From an uncultured Pseudomonadota bacterium (GTDB lineage: Bacteria > Bdellovibrionota_B > Oligoflexia > Oligoflexales > CAIYRB01), in assembly GCA_903928445.1 (NCBI GenBank), contig CAIYRB010000141.1, positions 1-33,235 on the forward strand: a stretch of 33,235 bases of DNA, in the 5' to 3' direction. How positions within the stretch are numbered: position 1 is the stretch's first letter; each line of letters starts with the position of its first letter. Shown piece after piece: positions 9,328 through 16,409 of this stretch. The position numbers were made by a program, and so were the translations under genes. Under the pieces are notes generated by a model. That model was not told where the DNA came from and searched no databases. It saw nothing but the letters and a program-made list of their open reading frames with translations.

Positions 9328-10188
9328 CTATGGCGTGTCAGGCAGTGCCTTACTGATCTTGCCGGTCGACAGCGTCGCCTGGGTGCCAACTTTGGAGGGG
9401 CCAAAGGCATGAACCCAGCCCTTAAAGTGACTGCTGTTTTGCGCACTGTCGCCACCAAAAGAAGCAGGCATCGGGCCACGGCTGAAGTAAAAGCGGTCGG
9501 TGATCACCCCCGGCGGAATGACCTTCTTGGCTTTGACCTTAGGCGCTGCGGCGATTTCGACGGCTTGCACCAAGGTCTTGGTGACCACCGCCTGATAGGT
9601 CCCAAAGTAGCTGACCGCGAAGCGCGCAAACCCAGTCGCGGTGTCAATGCCGTCACGACTGATAATCCCCGTGAAGTCAGCATTACCAGCCGAGGCTTTG
9701 GTCACATGATAAATAATAATTAAATTGGTAAATGGATCAGCTAGAGCAAGGCTACTAGTGTCAGGCAAGGGGATCGCCACCGTAAACGGCACCACGGCAT
9801 CGGTTGCCACGCTCGACTTGAAGGTCACGGCAGGCGCGCTGGTGGCCACTTCGGCCGTTACATTAAGCTGAGTGAATACCGAATTGGTCGCCAAGCTGCT
9901 GCCGGCCTGAATCGTCACCTCGGTACTGATGGCCAGCGATCCAGGCGGAAACTCGATATTTGAACCCGCGACCGCACTGTTGGCGCTGGCGGCAATCACC
10001 TGGGTCGATTTAGAGCCCCCGGTGATCACTCCCGAAGTGACGCCGTTTTGATCTACCGTCGCTACTTGCAGCCGGTGAATCGAGGCTTCCGGCGCGCCGC
10101 TTTGCTTCAAAAAAGCAGGTCCACGGACGCAGCCAAAAGCCAGGGCGGCGAGGGTAAGGATTAAATTGGTGTGACTGAACTGCTTCAT
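9328..10188 (-). CDS. Probable lipoprotein, function unknown
   Basis: A 286-residue exported protein. Seen: a short signal sequence (residues 8-19) ending AFGC at residue 20, a poor but possible lipobox (-3 A, -2 F, -1 G); C20 is the only cysteine. The body is beta-rich, Ser/Thr/Ala/Val-rich and low in charge. A stretch VAGSNIEFPPGSLAISTEVTIQAG recalls the proline-glycine turn of ZU5-like beta domains, but this is only a resemblance. The C-terminal 60 residues are Lys/Gly/Ser-rich. No catalytic motif is visible. The ATG at 10188 has no ribosome site at normal distance: a strong GAGGGGG lies 17 nt upstream and instead serves a four-codon leader ORF that overlaps this start. It is probably a surface or periplasmic structural protein. 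Confidence 0.7.
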   Translation of the reverse strand: MKQFSHTNLILTLAALAFGCVRGPAFLKQSGAPEASIHRLQVATVDQNGVTSGVITGGSKSTQVIAASANSAVAGSNIEFPPGSLAISTEVTIQAGSSLATNSVFTQLNVTAEVATSAPAVTFKSSVATDAVVPFTVAIPLPDTSSLALADPFTNLIIIYHVTKASAGNADFTGIISRDGIDTATGFARFAVSYFGTYQAVVTKTLVQAVEIAAAPKVKAKKVIPPGVITDRFYFSRGPMPASFGGDSAQNSSHFKGWVHAFGPSKVGTQATLSTGKISKALPDTP

Positions 10189-10199
10189 GAAGATATCAT
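10185..10199 (-). CDS. Four-codon leader ORF (M-I-S-S-stop) coupled to the lipoprotein start
   Basis: On the minus strand GAGGGGG, 5 nt, then ATG-ATA-TCT-TCA-TGA. The TGA overlaps the lipoprotein ATG as ATGA. The lipoprotein itself lacks a properly spaced ribosome site, so ribosomes may load here and reinitiate. The coding status is inferred from spacing only. Confidence 0.4.
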   Translation of the reverse strand: MISS

Positions 10200-10207
10200 C
10201 GGCGCCC

Positions 10208-10224
10208 CCTCAAAGAACTTGAGG
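10208..10224 (-). promoter_or_regulatory. Hairpin overlapping the ribosome site before the lipoprotein
   Basis: In the minus-strand RNA CCTCAA and TTGAGG form a 6-bp stem with a 5-nt loop. The 3' arm includes the first part of the GAGGGGG ribosome site, so folding would reduce initiation on the four-codon leader and hence on the lipoprotein. Confidence 0.35.
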
Positions 10225-10234
10225 AAAAACCAAA

Positions 10235-10263
10235 AATATATTTATAAACAGACACTTAACCAA
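10235..10263 (-). promoter_or_regulatory. Candidate promoter for the lipoprotein gene
   Basis: On the minus strand TTGGTT (10263-10258, 3 of 6) is followed after 17 nt by TATATT (10240-10235, 5 of 6), within a run of A/T that also holds TATAAA. The -35 is weak. Confidence 0.3.
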
Positions 10264-10336
10264 TGCCTGACAGACTCGACTCAGGGCTCACCTGGGCTGA
10301 TTTCCCAGATCAACGCAACCAACTCCGCGTCCCGAC

Positions 10337-10873
10337 CTACTCAGTGCCGGTCCCCTTGATGTCCTTGGCTCCGACCTGAGCGGCCTTGGCCTTCTCGATC
10401 GCTTCCTGCACCACCGAGGTACCGGCTGCGGCGGACTGCTTTTTAATCTCTTCCATGATGTTGTGCCGGGTCGTGTACGCTGCCTGGTTTAGCACCAACT
10501 GCTTGCCACGCCGGTTCTGCAGGTTGAAGACCAGCGGTGCCTTGAGATTTGCCGTCATGTTCTGCGGATTGGTCGGAATCGTAATGATGACCGAGATGAC
10601 CGCGTCCTCTTCTTGCTTGATCTCGAGGTCAGACACCTCTGCCTCGGTCACTTCGACGGTATAGTCGGGTTTAAACAACAGCGGATTGATCAGCACGAAG
10701 GCAATGGCCCCGTCATCTAGCGACTGCAGCCACTTAAACGGCGACTCCTTGTCATGGTCAAGAAGGACGTACCGCTTTAGTTCGGGAAAGCCGATCAGGC
10801 CGGCCGGCAATTCCAGCAGCTCCTCGTGCTTTACTTCGATCTCGCCAAAACGCGTCGTCATTACCTTAATCAA
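10337..10873 (-). CDS. fliW: Flagellar assembly factor FliW
   Basis: A 178-residue protein that binds CsrA and flagellin in turn. In Bacillus, free FliW sequesters CsrA and so relieves repression of flagellin translation; flagellin accumulation titrates FliW. Seen: the family core TRFGEIEVKHEELLELPAGLIGFPELKRYVLLDHD and PFKWLQSLDDGAIAFVLINP, then LNQAAYTTRH near 128-137. The C-terminal 35 residues are a charged A/K tail, so the protein is longer than the usual 140-160. I chose the TTG at 10873: it lies 5 nt after AAGGGAGG, while the ATG at 10861 would be 17 nt away. It is the last gene of the flagellar operon, 117 nt after csrA, and that spacer has GGA motifs on each side of a hairpin. Confidence 0.93.
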   Translation of the reverse strand: MIKVMTTRFGEIEVKHEELLELPAGLIGFPELKRYVLLDHDKESPFKWLQSLDDGAIAFVLINPLLFKPDYTVEVTEAEVSDLEIKQEEDAVISVIITIPTNPQNMTANLKAPLVFNLQNRRGKQLVLNQAAYTTRHNIMEEIKKQSAAAGTSVVQEAIEKAKAAQVGAKDIKGTGTE

Positions 10874-10880
10874 GGCCGCC

Positions 10881-10918
10881 TCCCTTGGGTCATGGGCAAG
10901 CCGTGACCATGCTTCCCT
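10881..10918 (-). promoter_or_regulatory. fliW leader: two AGGGA motifs flanking a hairpin, candidate CsrA target
   Basis: In the minus-strand RNA AGGGA occurs at 10918-10914 and again at 10885-10881, the latter being part of the fliW ribosome site. Between them GGTCACGG and CCATGACC (10908-10888) form a hairpin with one mismatch and a CTTGC loop. ANGGA repeats with one at the ribosome site are the known layout of CsrA-repressed leaders. CsrA is encoded just upstream. Confidence 0.45.
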
Positions 10919-10990
10919 GACAGTACCCGGACACTCACGGTAGATGCTCTAATAAACATGTTAAACCATTTCAGAAAAATCTGGCAACTA

Positions 10991-11281
10991 TTACTCTGAA
11001 CCCTGCCCACCGCCCCTGACATGCTTTTTGATGAGGACATGGCCAACCTCACGCGGAGCCCCTAACACAGCCCCTGCGGCATCGACCGAGCTGGCCTCTG
11101 GCTGGGACGCTGCCCGGTTTTCATCCAGTATTTTTTGATAAATCTCTTCTCGATGCACCGTCAAAGATGGCGCCGCTTTGATGCCTAAACGCACCTGCTT
11201 GCCCTTGATCTGCATGACGACGATTTTAACATCGTCGCCGATGGCGATCCCTTCGCCGATTTTGCGTGTTAAAACCAACAC
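10991..11281 (-). CDS. csrA: Carbon storage regulator CsrA with C-terminal extension
   Basis: A 96-residue RNA-binding translational regulator. It dimerises and binds GGA motifs near ribosome sites, classically to repress flagellin in species that have FliW. Seen: MLVLTRKIGEGIAIGDDVKIVV with the RNA-contacting L4/R6 region, GKQVRLGIKAAPSLTVHREEIY with the key R44, and the final helix to about residue 57. The next 39 residues (SQPEASSVDAAGAVLG...HVRGGGQGSE) go beyond the usual 60-75 and are Ala/Gly/His/charged. FliW-partnered CsrA proteins often have longer C-termini, which FliW contacts; here the tail is long even for that group. The start is GTG at 11281 with AAGGAGG at 9-nt spacing. It follows flgL by 41 nt in the operon. 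Confidence 0.95.
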   Translation of the reverse strand: MLVLTRKIGEGIAIGDDVKIVVMQIKGKQVRLGIKAAPSLTVHREEIYQKILDENRAASQPEASSVDAAGAVLGAPREVGHVLIKKHVRGGGQGSE

Positions 11282-11322
11282 GATAGAACCCTCCTTGGTT
11301 CTTCTCTTTAAAGCTTACCGCC

Positions 11323-12222
11323 TTATTGCAGGAAGTTCAAAAGCGATGGTTGAAGTAGCTTGGTTGAGGAGCTAAGCGTGCCCTGCAGCGTTGCCTCAGT
11401 GCGCTTAAAGTCTGATGTCGCCTGATAGACGTCGGTGTCTTGAACCTTGGACAAGCGCCCACGCATCAATACCTCTTCGCTGCTCAGCCGATCGTTGGTT
11501 TGCTTGAGCGAATTGCCAATAGCGCCCAAAATTGCATGACTACTCGTGGTCTTCTCCAGCTGGTAATCAAGCTCGTTGAGGGCAGCGTGCATCAGCGCCT
11601 TATCACTATTCAGCAAGCCATCATGGAGCACATCAAGAGTGGTCATCATATCATAGTGACCCTTCTCTTGCTCGGCCGAAGTCGCCTGAAAGATATCTCG
11701 ACCGACGAGATTGATCGGTCGAAAATTGCCCTTTGAGATCTCCAGGAAGATGCGACCATCATCGCCAAGGTAGTCACCGTCTAAACTCAAGCATGGAGTT
11801 TGGTTGCGAAAGCCACCAAAGATGTAGCGGCCGTTGAAGGTCGTGTTAGCCAGCTGCGTTATTTCATCAACAATTTCGCGTATTTCTAGCGAAGTTGCAG
11901 CGCGACTGCTCTTGTCATAGGTGTCATTCGACATACCAACGGCCAACTCCTTGGCCCGAATCAAGTTATCGGCGATGCTCTTCAGAGCTTCCTCGCTTCG
12001 ATCCAAGAAGCCCTTGGAGTATTCGATATTGGTTTGGTATTGCCGTAGCCCTTCGATATCGTCTCGGTAGCGGATCATCTGAGCGGCACCGACGGGGTTA
12101 TCCGACAGCTTCTGGACGTCCTTTTGCGACGACAAGCGCTCCATCGCGTTAGCGTTGTCCGTCTTCGCATCCTGGACGCGGTTGTTAACGATGTCGTAGC
12201 GCATGCGCTCAGAGATTCGCAT
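11323..12222 (-). CDS. flgL: Flagellar hook-filament junction protein FlgL
   Basis: A 299-residue junction protein (HAP3) exported by the flagellar type III system, placed between FlgK and the flagellin filament. Seen: the flagellin-like N-terminal helix MRISERMRYDIVNNRVQDAKTD, the LSDNPVGAAQMIRYRDDI segment, ELAVGMSND and ANTTFNGRYIFGGFRNQTPC, the hallmark of FlgL. The C-terminal helical D0 segment (about 240-299) ends LLQPSLLNFLQ. The length is close to E. coli FlgL (317). The ATG at 12222 has GAGGT 8 nt upstream and lies 11 nt after the flgK stop, so the two are co-translated. csrA follows. Confidence 0.95.
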   Translation of the reverse strand: MRISERMRYDIVNNRVQDAKTDNANAMERLSSQKDVQKLSDNPVGAAQMIRYRDDIEGLRQYQTNIEYSKGFLDRSEEALKSIADNLIRAKELAVGMSNDTYDKSSRAATSLEIREIVDEITQLANTTFNGRYIFGGFRNQTPCLSLDGDYLGDDGRIFLEISKGNFRPINLVGRDIFQATSAEQEKGHYDMMTTLDVLHDGLLNSDKALMHAALNELDYQLEKTTSSHAILGAIGNSLKQTNDRLSSEEVLMRGRLSKVQDTDVYQATSDFKRTEATLQGTLSSSTKLLQPSLLNFLQ

Positions 12223-12233
12223 CGTTAACTACC

Positions 12234-13658
12234 TCACCGCTTCAATTGCAGGACGGTGTCGAGCATTTCATCGATGGTCGTGATCACCTTTGAGCTGGCG
12301 GTGAAGTTGGCCTGCCACTTCATCATATTGGCAGCTTCTTCGTCGAGCGATACACCGGACACGGACTCGCGCTTTTGATTCAGGTTGGAGACGAGCACGG
12401 CGTTGGCGGCCCGCATGTGCTCAGAGCGCACCACGTCCAAACCCAACCCTCCGGTAAGATTAGAATAATACCCGGTTAGTGTGACGTTATCATCAGCGAA
12501 CATACGCTTGTCTTTAAGCTGAATGATCTGATTTAAATTAACGTTATCGCCTGGCGCATTGACTGAACTGGCGGCGCCAATCGCATCATTGGATTCCGCT
12601 ATGGCATCATCAACAGCAAAATTCGCGGCGGCTTGGTCGAAGGATTCGACCGGCTTAAAAAAGTCTCTACCTTTAGATTCAGAAAAATCACCAAGACCGT
12701 AGCCCTGTTGATGCACACGGTTGACCTCGCCAATCAGGGTGGCGGCCATGGTGTTATTTTTATCGATTAAGTTGACGGCATCGCCATCCCTGACCTGAAG
12801 CAGGGCCTCCATGGCGCCGCCATCCATCTTTTTCGTGACGTTGCGATTAGCATGACCCTCCCAGTCCATGATGCTGACATCATAAAGGCCGTCGTTCGCA
12901 TTATTGCGCTCAAGGTTGACGCTGCAGGAATGCCCGCCATCGACCAGGGTTACCTGGTTTGGACCACGGACCGACAGCATCCCATGCTCGTCTTCGTAGT
13001 ACTTGATTTCAATCTGCTGGCTGAGGTCGCGGACCAGCTTGTCACGCTGATCGCGCAGGTCGTTGGCGACCTCGCCAATTCCAGCTTCAGAAATCTGGAT
13101 CTTGACGTTTAAGTTGGCGATTTCTCGAGCGCCATCGGTGACCTTGTGGGCGATGTCGTAGATCTTCTCATTTAAGCCTTGGCGGTTGGCTTTGAGGTCG
13201 CTGTCGACGCGGCGAAACGCCGCCGCGATATCTCGTCCAGCCTCGACCACGGCTGTGCGCACCGTGGCATCGGCAGGAAAATTAGACAGGTTTTGCAGAC
13301 TATTGAAAAACTTCGTCGCCTCGTCGGAGATGCTCGCATTGAGATCAGGGCTGAAGACTTCCTCTATCGACTTCATCGACTCGGCCCGCGCCGACGCTCG
13401 CCCAGATTCCTGATGCGCTTTGTTAAGCTGGTTTTCAATAAAGTTATCGTGCGACCGGGTGATGCTTTCGACATGGGCCCCGTTCCCAATCAAAATACCC
13501 ATGGTCTCTAAAGGATCACGCTGCGTTAAATTGACGCGCTGGCGCGAGTAGCCCTCAACCTGCGCATTGGCGATGTTGTGTCCAGCCGTGTCAACGCCTT
13601 GCCGGGTCGCATAGAGCGACTCAGCACCGACATTCAGCGTGTGAAACAAACCGGCCAT
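12234..13658 (-). CDS. flgK: Flagellar hook-associated protein FlgK
   Basis: A 474-residue hook-associated protein (HAP1), the first junction ring on the hook. Seen: the N-terminal rod/hook motif region GLFHTLNVGAESLYATRQGVDTAGHNIANAQVEGYSRQRVNL with the ANxxxxGYSRQ signature, a central variable domain, and the C-terminal SGVSLDEEAANMMKWQANFTASSKVITTIDEMLDTVLQLKR, typical of FlgK and of the FlgE/FlgG C-terminal family. It is shorter than E. coli FlgK (547), with the loss in the middle surface domain. The ATG at 13658 has AAAGGAT 7-8 nt upstream. It lies between flgN, its likely chaperone, and flgL. Confidence 0.95.
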   Translation of the reverse strand: MAGLFHTLNVGAESLYATRQGVDTAGHNIANAQVEGYSRQRVNLTQRDPLETMGILIGNGAHVESITRSHDNFIENQLNKAHQESGRASARAESMKSIEEVFSPDLNASISDEATKFFNSLQNLSNFPADATVRTAVVEAGRDIAAAFRRVDSDLKANRQGLNEKIYDIAHKVTDGAREIANLNVKIQISEAGIGEVANDLRDQRDKLVRDLSQQIEIKYYEDEHGMLSVRGPNQVTLVDGGHSCSVNLERNNANDGLYDVSIMDWEGHANRNVTKKMDGGAMEALLQVRDGDAVNLIDKNNTMAATLIGEVNRVHQQGYGLGDFSESKGRDFFKPVESFDQAAANFAVDDAIAESNDAIGAASSVNAPGDNVNLNQIIQLKDKRMFADDNVTLTGYYSNLTGGLGLDVVRSEHMRAANAVLVSNLNQKRESVSGVSLDEEAANMMKWQANFTASSKVITTIDEMLDTVLQLKR

Positions 13659-13698
13659 AGCTCAGATCCTTTGCGCCACCAACAACCGCCGCTTAAGC

Positions 13699-14289
13699 TC
13701 AAGCGCGCGCTTTAAATCCATGGTTGCGACCCACCGCCTGTTGCACGCCCGACTTGTTATAGGACGTCGCTTGCTGCTCGCTGACTTCCGTCCAAAAGCG
13801 GTAGCTTTGCTGAAAAAAGGTCATCATCTTGGTGACGAGGTAGCGGTTGGCTTCAATCTGCGGTTTCACCTGCAGATAGAGGCCAAAGAATTGCGTGACT
13901 AACTCCTGCAAACCCTTAACGACATGGCTCAGGACCTGACCGGCGAACGCCGTGGTGCCAAAGTGAGCTGACAGCACTTGCAGCAGCTCGACATATTGGC
14001 TGAGCGTGGTCGGACGTACTGGCGCTTCGCTAAGGACTTGGTTGGCCAACTGGTTGATCCGTTCTCCTGCTGCAGTCATGGTACTGAACAGCGCCTCGAT
14101 ACGGTCGCTCAGCGCCTCCTTTTCATCACATTTGGCGCGGACTTCAACATAATCATGGGCGGCAATCGCTCGCTCTTCACGACTTAGCACCTCTGGCATG
14201 CGCGCGTATGCTTGGTAGAGGTCGGCAACGCTCTCTTTCAGGCGTGACGCCACCTCGATGAGTTGCTCCAAAACCGGCGCCTGGCTCAT
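13699..14289 (-). CDS. flgN: Flagellar export chaperone, FlgN-like
   Basis: A 196-residue, nearly all-helical protein. Seen: MSQAPVLEQLIEVASRLKESVADLYQAYARMPEVLSREERAIAAHDYVEVRAKCDEKEALSDRIEAL, the heptad-like pattern of FlgN chaperones (L-x-x-L-x-x-E-x-x-A-I...D-x-x-x-V-x-x-x-x-x-x-K-E). No enzyme motif is present. FlgN chaperones FlgK and FlgL to the export gate; its position directly before flgK fits that role. It is longer than typical FlgN (about 140), with an extra C-terminal helical region (about 140-196). I chose the ATG at 14289 with AGGGGG 6 nt upstream; the longer frame adds 13 residues with no ribosome site. The call rests on pattern and context rather than strong motifs. Confidence 0.75.
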   Translation of the reverse strand: MSQAPVLEQLIEVASRLKESVADLYQAYARMPEVLSREERAIAAHDYVEVRAKCDEKEALSDRIEALFSTMTAAGERINQLANQVLSEAPVRPTTLSQYVELLQVLSAHFGTTAFAGQVLSHVVKGLQELVTQFFGLYLQVKPQIEANRYLVTKMMTFFQQSYRFWTEVSEQQATSYNKSGVQQAVGRNHGFKARA

Positions 14290-14432
14290 AAGGCCCCCTC
14301 TGCGGTCCCCAAGGCTAAGCGGGGCCACGACTAAGCATGATTGGATGATTGGATGATTGCTTGAACTAAAGACGGTGAGGAAGGTGCACCTAAATTAGAA
14401 AAACGGGGCCGTTACAGCACCTAAATACCGAC
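14290..14432 (-). promoter_or_regulatory. flgM-flgN spacer with direct repeats and a weak terminator-like hairpin
   Basis: 143 nt, the largest gap within the flagellar operon. Seen: an 8-nt tandem repeat TGATTGGA from 14338 to 14359 (2.75 units); two direct copies of GCACCTAAAT at 14386-14395 and 14417-14426; and in the transcript AACG-GCCC-CGTT followed by TTTTC (14398-14410), a short hairpin with a U-run. These suggest internal control of flgN-flgK-flgL-csrA-fliW. No convincing sigma-28 promoter was found. Confidence 0.35.
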
Positions 14433-14858
14433 CTATTTTTCAGATTCCGCAAGGTGCTCACGAATCGCTTCGTGCATGATGCCGTCAGCGATCTTGCCGG
14501 AGTCGACCTGATAGTTGCCGTCGGCAATACGCTTTTTGAATTCGGCGACTTTATCCTCGCGCACGTCGGGGGTACTTCGGGCGATGTTAAGCGCCTTTTT
14601 ATGCGCCTCGATGCGACTTTTTCCACCCTGGGAAATTTGCACGCCAAAGTCAGGACTGGCATTGCCCGGCCCGCTTGGGCCAGATGGACCGGATGGCTCG
14701 CCGCCGATTTCAAGCGCAGTGTTACCGGCCAGGGCTGCCAGCCCAGCGGCGCCGGGAGCAGGACCAGAGTCCTTGACCCGCTCGCCGACCTCGCCCTTTG
14801 GCATGGCGGCGGGGCTCAAGGTAGGGGGCGGATTGCTGCCAATACGACCTGCTGCCAT
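14433..14858 (-). CDS. flgM: Anti-sigma-28 factor FlgM
   Basis: A 141-residue protein that holds the flagellar sigma factor FliA inactive until it is exported through the finished hook-basal body. Seen: the C-terminal sigma-binding helices at about 96-138, STPDVREDKVAEFKKRIADGNYQVDSGKIADGIMHEAI, an excellent match to the FlgM pattern (VR-x-x-KV...R-I-x-x-G-x-Y-x-V-x-x-x-KIA-x-x-M/L). The first 90 residues are Pro/Gly/Ala-rich and look disordered, including a GEPSGPSGPSGPG triplet run near 53-65. Classic FlgM is about 97 residues, so the N-terminal export part is enlarged. The ATG at 14858 has GAGAGGT about 6 nt upstream. Its presence implies a sigma-28 regulon elsewhere in the genome. Confidence 0.9.
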   Translation of the reverse strand: MAAGRIGSNPPPTLSPAAMPKGEVGERVKDSGPAPGAAGLAALAGNTALEIGGEPSGPSGPSGPGNASPDFGVQISQGGKSRIEAHKKALNIARSTPDVREDKVAEFKKRIADGNYQVDSGKIADGIMHEAIREHLAESEK

Positions 14859-14900
14859 GTTGCACCTCTCGCTAAATGATCACCAGGATAGCCAAGAAAC

Positions 14901-15368
14901 TTAGGGGGTTTTACTCGCGAATGGGGCGAGGTCATGCGGCTTCGCGGATGAACCGTTATTCATTGTCGCTTGTTTTGCTCCGGGTTGCAATCCTTGGCTC
15001 TGATAGGCTTTGAGCGCCAGGTCTTTACCCGCAGAGAGCGAAGCTTTAACCCCAGACTGGGCTTGCAACATGAAGGCCTCGATATTGTCAGCAAGGCCGG
15101 TGTGGCGCTGCTGCGCCATCATCTTCGAATACTCCTCGTCAAGCATGCCCTTATAAATATCCTCGGCATTGCCGCCATCGATCAGGCCGGATTTTGGCAC
15201 CGTGTCACGCATGGCCTTGAGCACGATATTAAGAAACAGCGACTCAAATTCCTCAGCAGCCTTTTTCATCCCAGGCCGATCGGCGGGCGTCGCCTCGGCA
15301 CGCAGCTTCTCCAGCGCCTGGTTCTGACTGGCGCTTTGGGCTTGGATGGCAGGTAAGTTCATGGCCAT
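14901..15368 (-). CDS. flgJ: Rod-binding protein FlgJ, N-terminal domain only
   Basis: A 155-residue protein matching the rod-capping half of FlgJ. Seen: KKAAEEFESLFLNIVLKAMRDTVPKSGLIDGGNAEDIYKGMLDEEYSKMMAQQRHTGLADNIEAFM (about 35-100), with the FES-x-F-x-x-x-x-L-K-x-M-R and GLA(D/E)-x-I motifs. The muramidase domain found in enterobacterial FlgJ is absent. Single-domain FlgJ is common outside Gammaproteobacteria, where a separate peptidoglycan hydrolase opens the wall. The C-terminal 50 residues are A/Q/S-rich and likely flexible. The ATG at 15368 has AGAGGA about 7 nt upstream; ATG 15362 is a possible alternative. It lies 12 nt after flgI. Confidence 0.88.
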   Translation of the reverse strand: MAMNLPAIQAQSASQNQALEKLRAEATPADRPGMKKAAEEFESLFLNIVLKAMRDTVPKSGLIDGGNAEDIYKGMLDEEYSKMMAQQRHTGLADNIEAFMLQAQSGVKASLSAGKDLALKAYQSQGLQPGAKQATMNNGSSAKPHDLAPFASKTP

Positions 15369-15380
15369 GAGCAGTCCTCT

Positions 15381-16409
15381 CTAGATAAACTTCAAGTCCG
15401 CGCTCAGGGCGCCGGCGGCGTGGATCGCTTGGAGGATCCCGACCAAGTCGGCAGGTTTAACGCCGAGTGCGTTTAGTGATTCGATCAAGTCGCCGACGGT
15501 CGCGTCCCCGAGTTTCACGAGGCTTTTACCGCCCTTCTTACCGCCGCCGCCACCCTTTGCCGCGATCTTGATGGACAGATCGCCATGGGCAATAGCGACT
15601 TCGGCGATCACCACGCTGGCCCCCATGACCACGGTACCGGTGCGTTCGTTGATGACGACCACGGCCTTCTGATCGACTTCGACCTGCATCGCCTCGAGTT
15701 CAGCCATGAATTCAACGAGTCGCTGTTGATACGACGGCGGCACGACGACCTCGATACTGGCGACATCGGTGGCTTCAGCAAAGAAGCCCTTTAGGTTCTG
15801 GTTGATCACCTCGGTGATCCGAGAAGCCGTCGTGAAGTCGGCGTTCTTCAGGCTGAGGATCAACTTCCCTGAGGCGGCGATCACCGGTTTGAACTCGCGC
15901 TCGACGGTCGCACCTTGCGGTACCCTGGCAACGCTTAGCACCTGCGGGCCGGCTCCCGATGCTTGACCCACCACCACGGCGCCTTGGGCAACAGCAAACA
16001 CAGCGCTATTACCGGCACTGAGCGGCGTTAAAACGAGGGTGCCGCCGGACAGGTTGCGGGAGTCGCCGATCGCCGAGACTTTGATATCAAAGGTGTCGCC
16101 GATGCGAGCGAACGGCGGCAGTTCACCGGTGACCATCACTGCGGCCATATTACCCGCCACCACCTCCTGTTCGCTGGTCTTCATCCCGAGCCGGGTCAGC
16201 ATATGGGCAATCATTTTATTGGTAGTCAGCGATTTCTTGCTGTCACCGGTGCCACGAAGGCCGATCACCAAGCCAAAGCCATTGACGTAGTTGGGGCGCA
16301 CACCACGCACGCGGACCAGGTCCTTTAGCCGCGTCGCCTCGGCCTGAGCCGTGTGCGAGGTCAGCAAAGATAAGCACAGCAACAACGACGGCCAATGTAA
16401 TTTACCCAC
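15381..16409 (-). CDS. flgI: Flagellar P-ring protein FlgI
   Basis: A 342-residue periplasmic protein that forms the P-ring in the peptidoglycan layer. Seen: a signal peptide (about 1-23, SLLLCLSLLTSHTAQA then EATRLKDLVRVRGVRPN), the GFGLVIGLRGTGDSKKSLTTNKMIAHMLTRLG block, SAIGDSRNLSGGTLVLTPL, ARVPQGATVEREF, and VVVINERTGTVVMGASVVIAEVAIAHGDLSIKI, all standard FlgI landmarks. It is slightly shorter than E. coli FlgI (365), and a glycine/lysine loop KGGGGGKKGGKSLVKLGDATVGDLIESLNALGVKPADLVGILQAIHAAGALSADL closes the protein. The start is GTG at 16409, which overlaps the flgH stop by 8 nt; AAGGCGGTG inside flgH is the ribosome site. Coupled translation of L- and P-ring proteins is likely. Confidence 0.95.
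   Translation of the reverse strand: MGKLHWPSLLLCLSLLTSHTAQAEATRLKDLVRVRGVRPNYVNGFGLVIGLRGTGDSKKSLTTNKMIAHMLTRLGMKTSEQEVVAGNMAAVMVTGELPPFARIGDTFDIKVSAIGDSRNLSGGTLVLTPLSAGNSAVFAVAQGAVVVGQASGAGPQVLSVARVPQGATVEREFKPVIAASGKLILSLKNADFTTASRITEVINQNLKGFFAEATDVASIEVVVPPSYQQRLVEFMAELEAMQVEVDQKAVVVINERTGTVVMGASVVIAEVAIAHGDLSIKIAAKGGGGGKKGGKSLVKLGDATVGDLIESLNALGVKPADLVGILQAIHAAGALSADLKFI

Noticed and set aside
9178..9723. A 181-codon open frame on the plus strand
   Set aside because: Mostly antisense to the lipoprotein gene, with no ribosome site or recognisable domain.
14901..15368. Broken flgJ that has lost its muramidase domain
   Set aside because: Single-domain FlgJ is normal in many phyla, and no remnant of the hydrolase domain is seen downstream.
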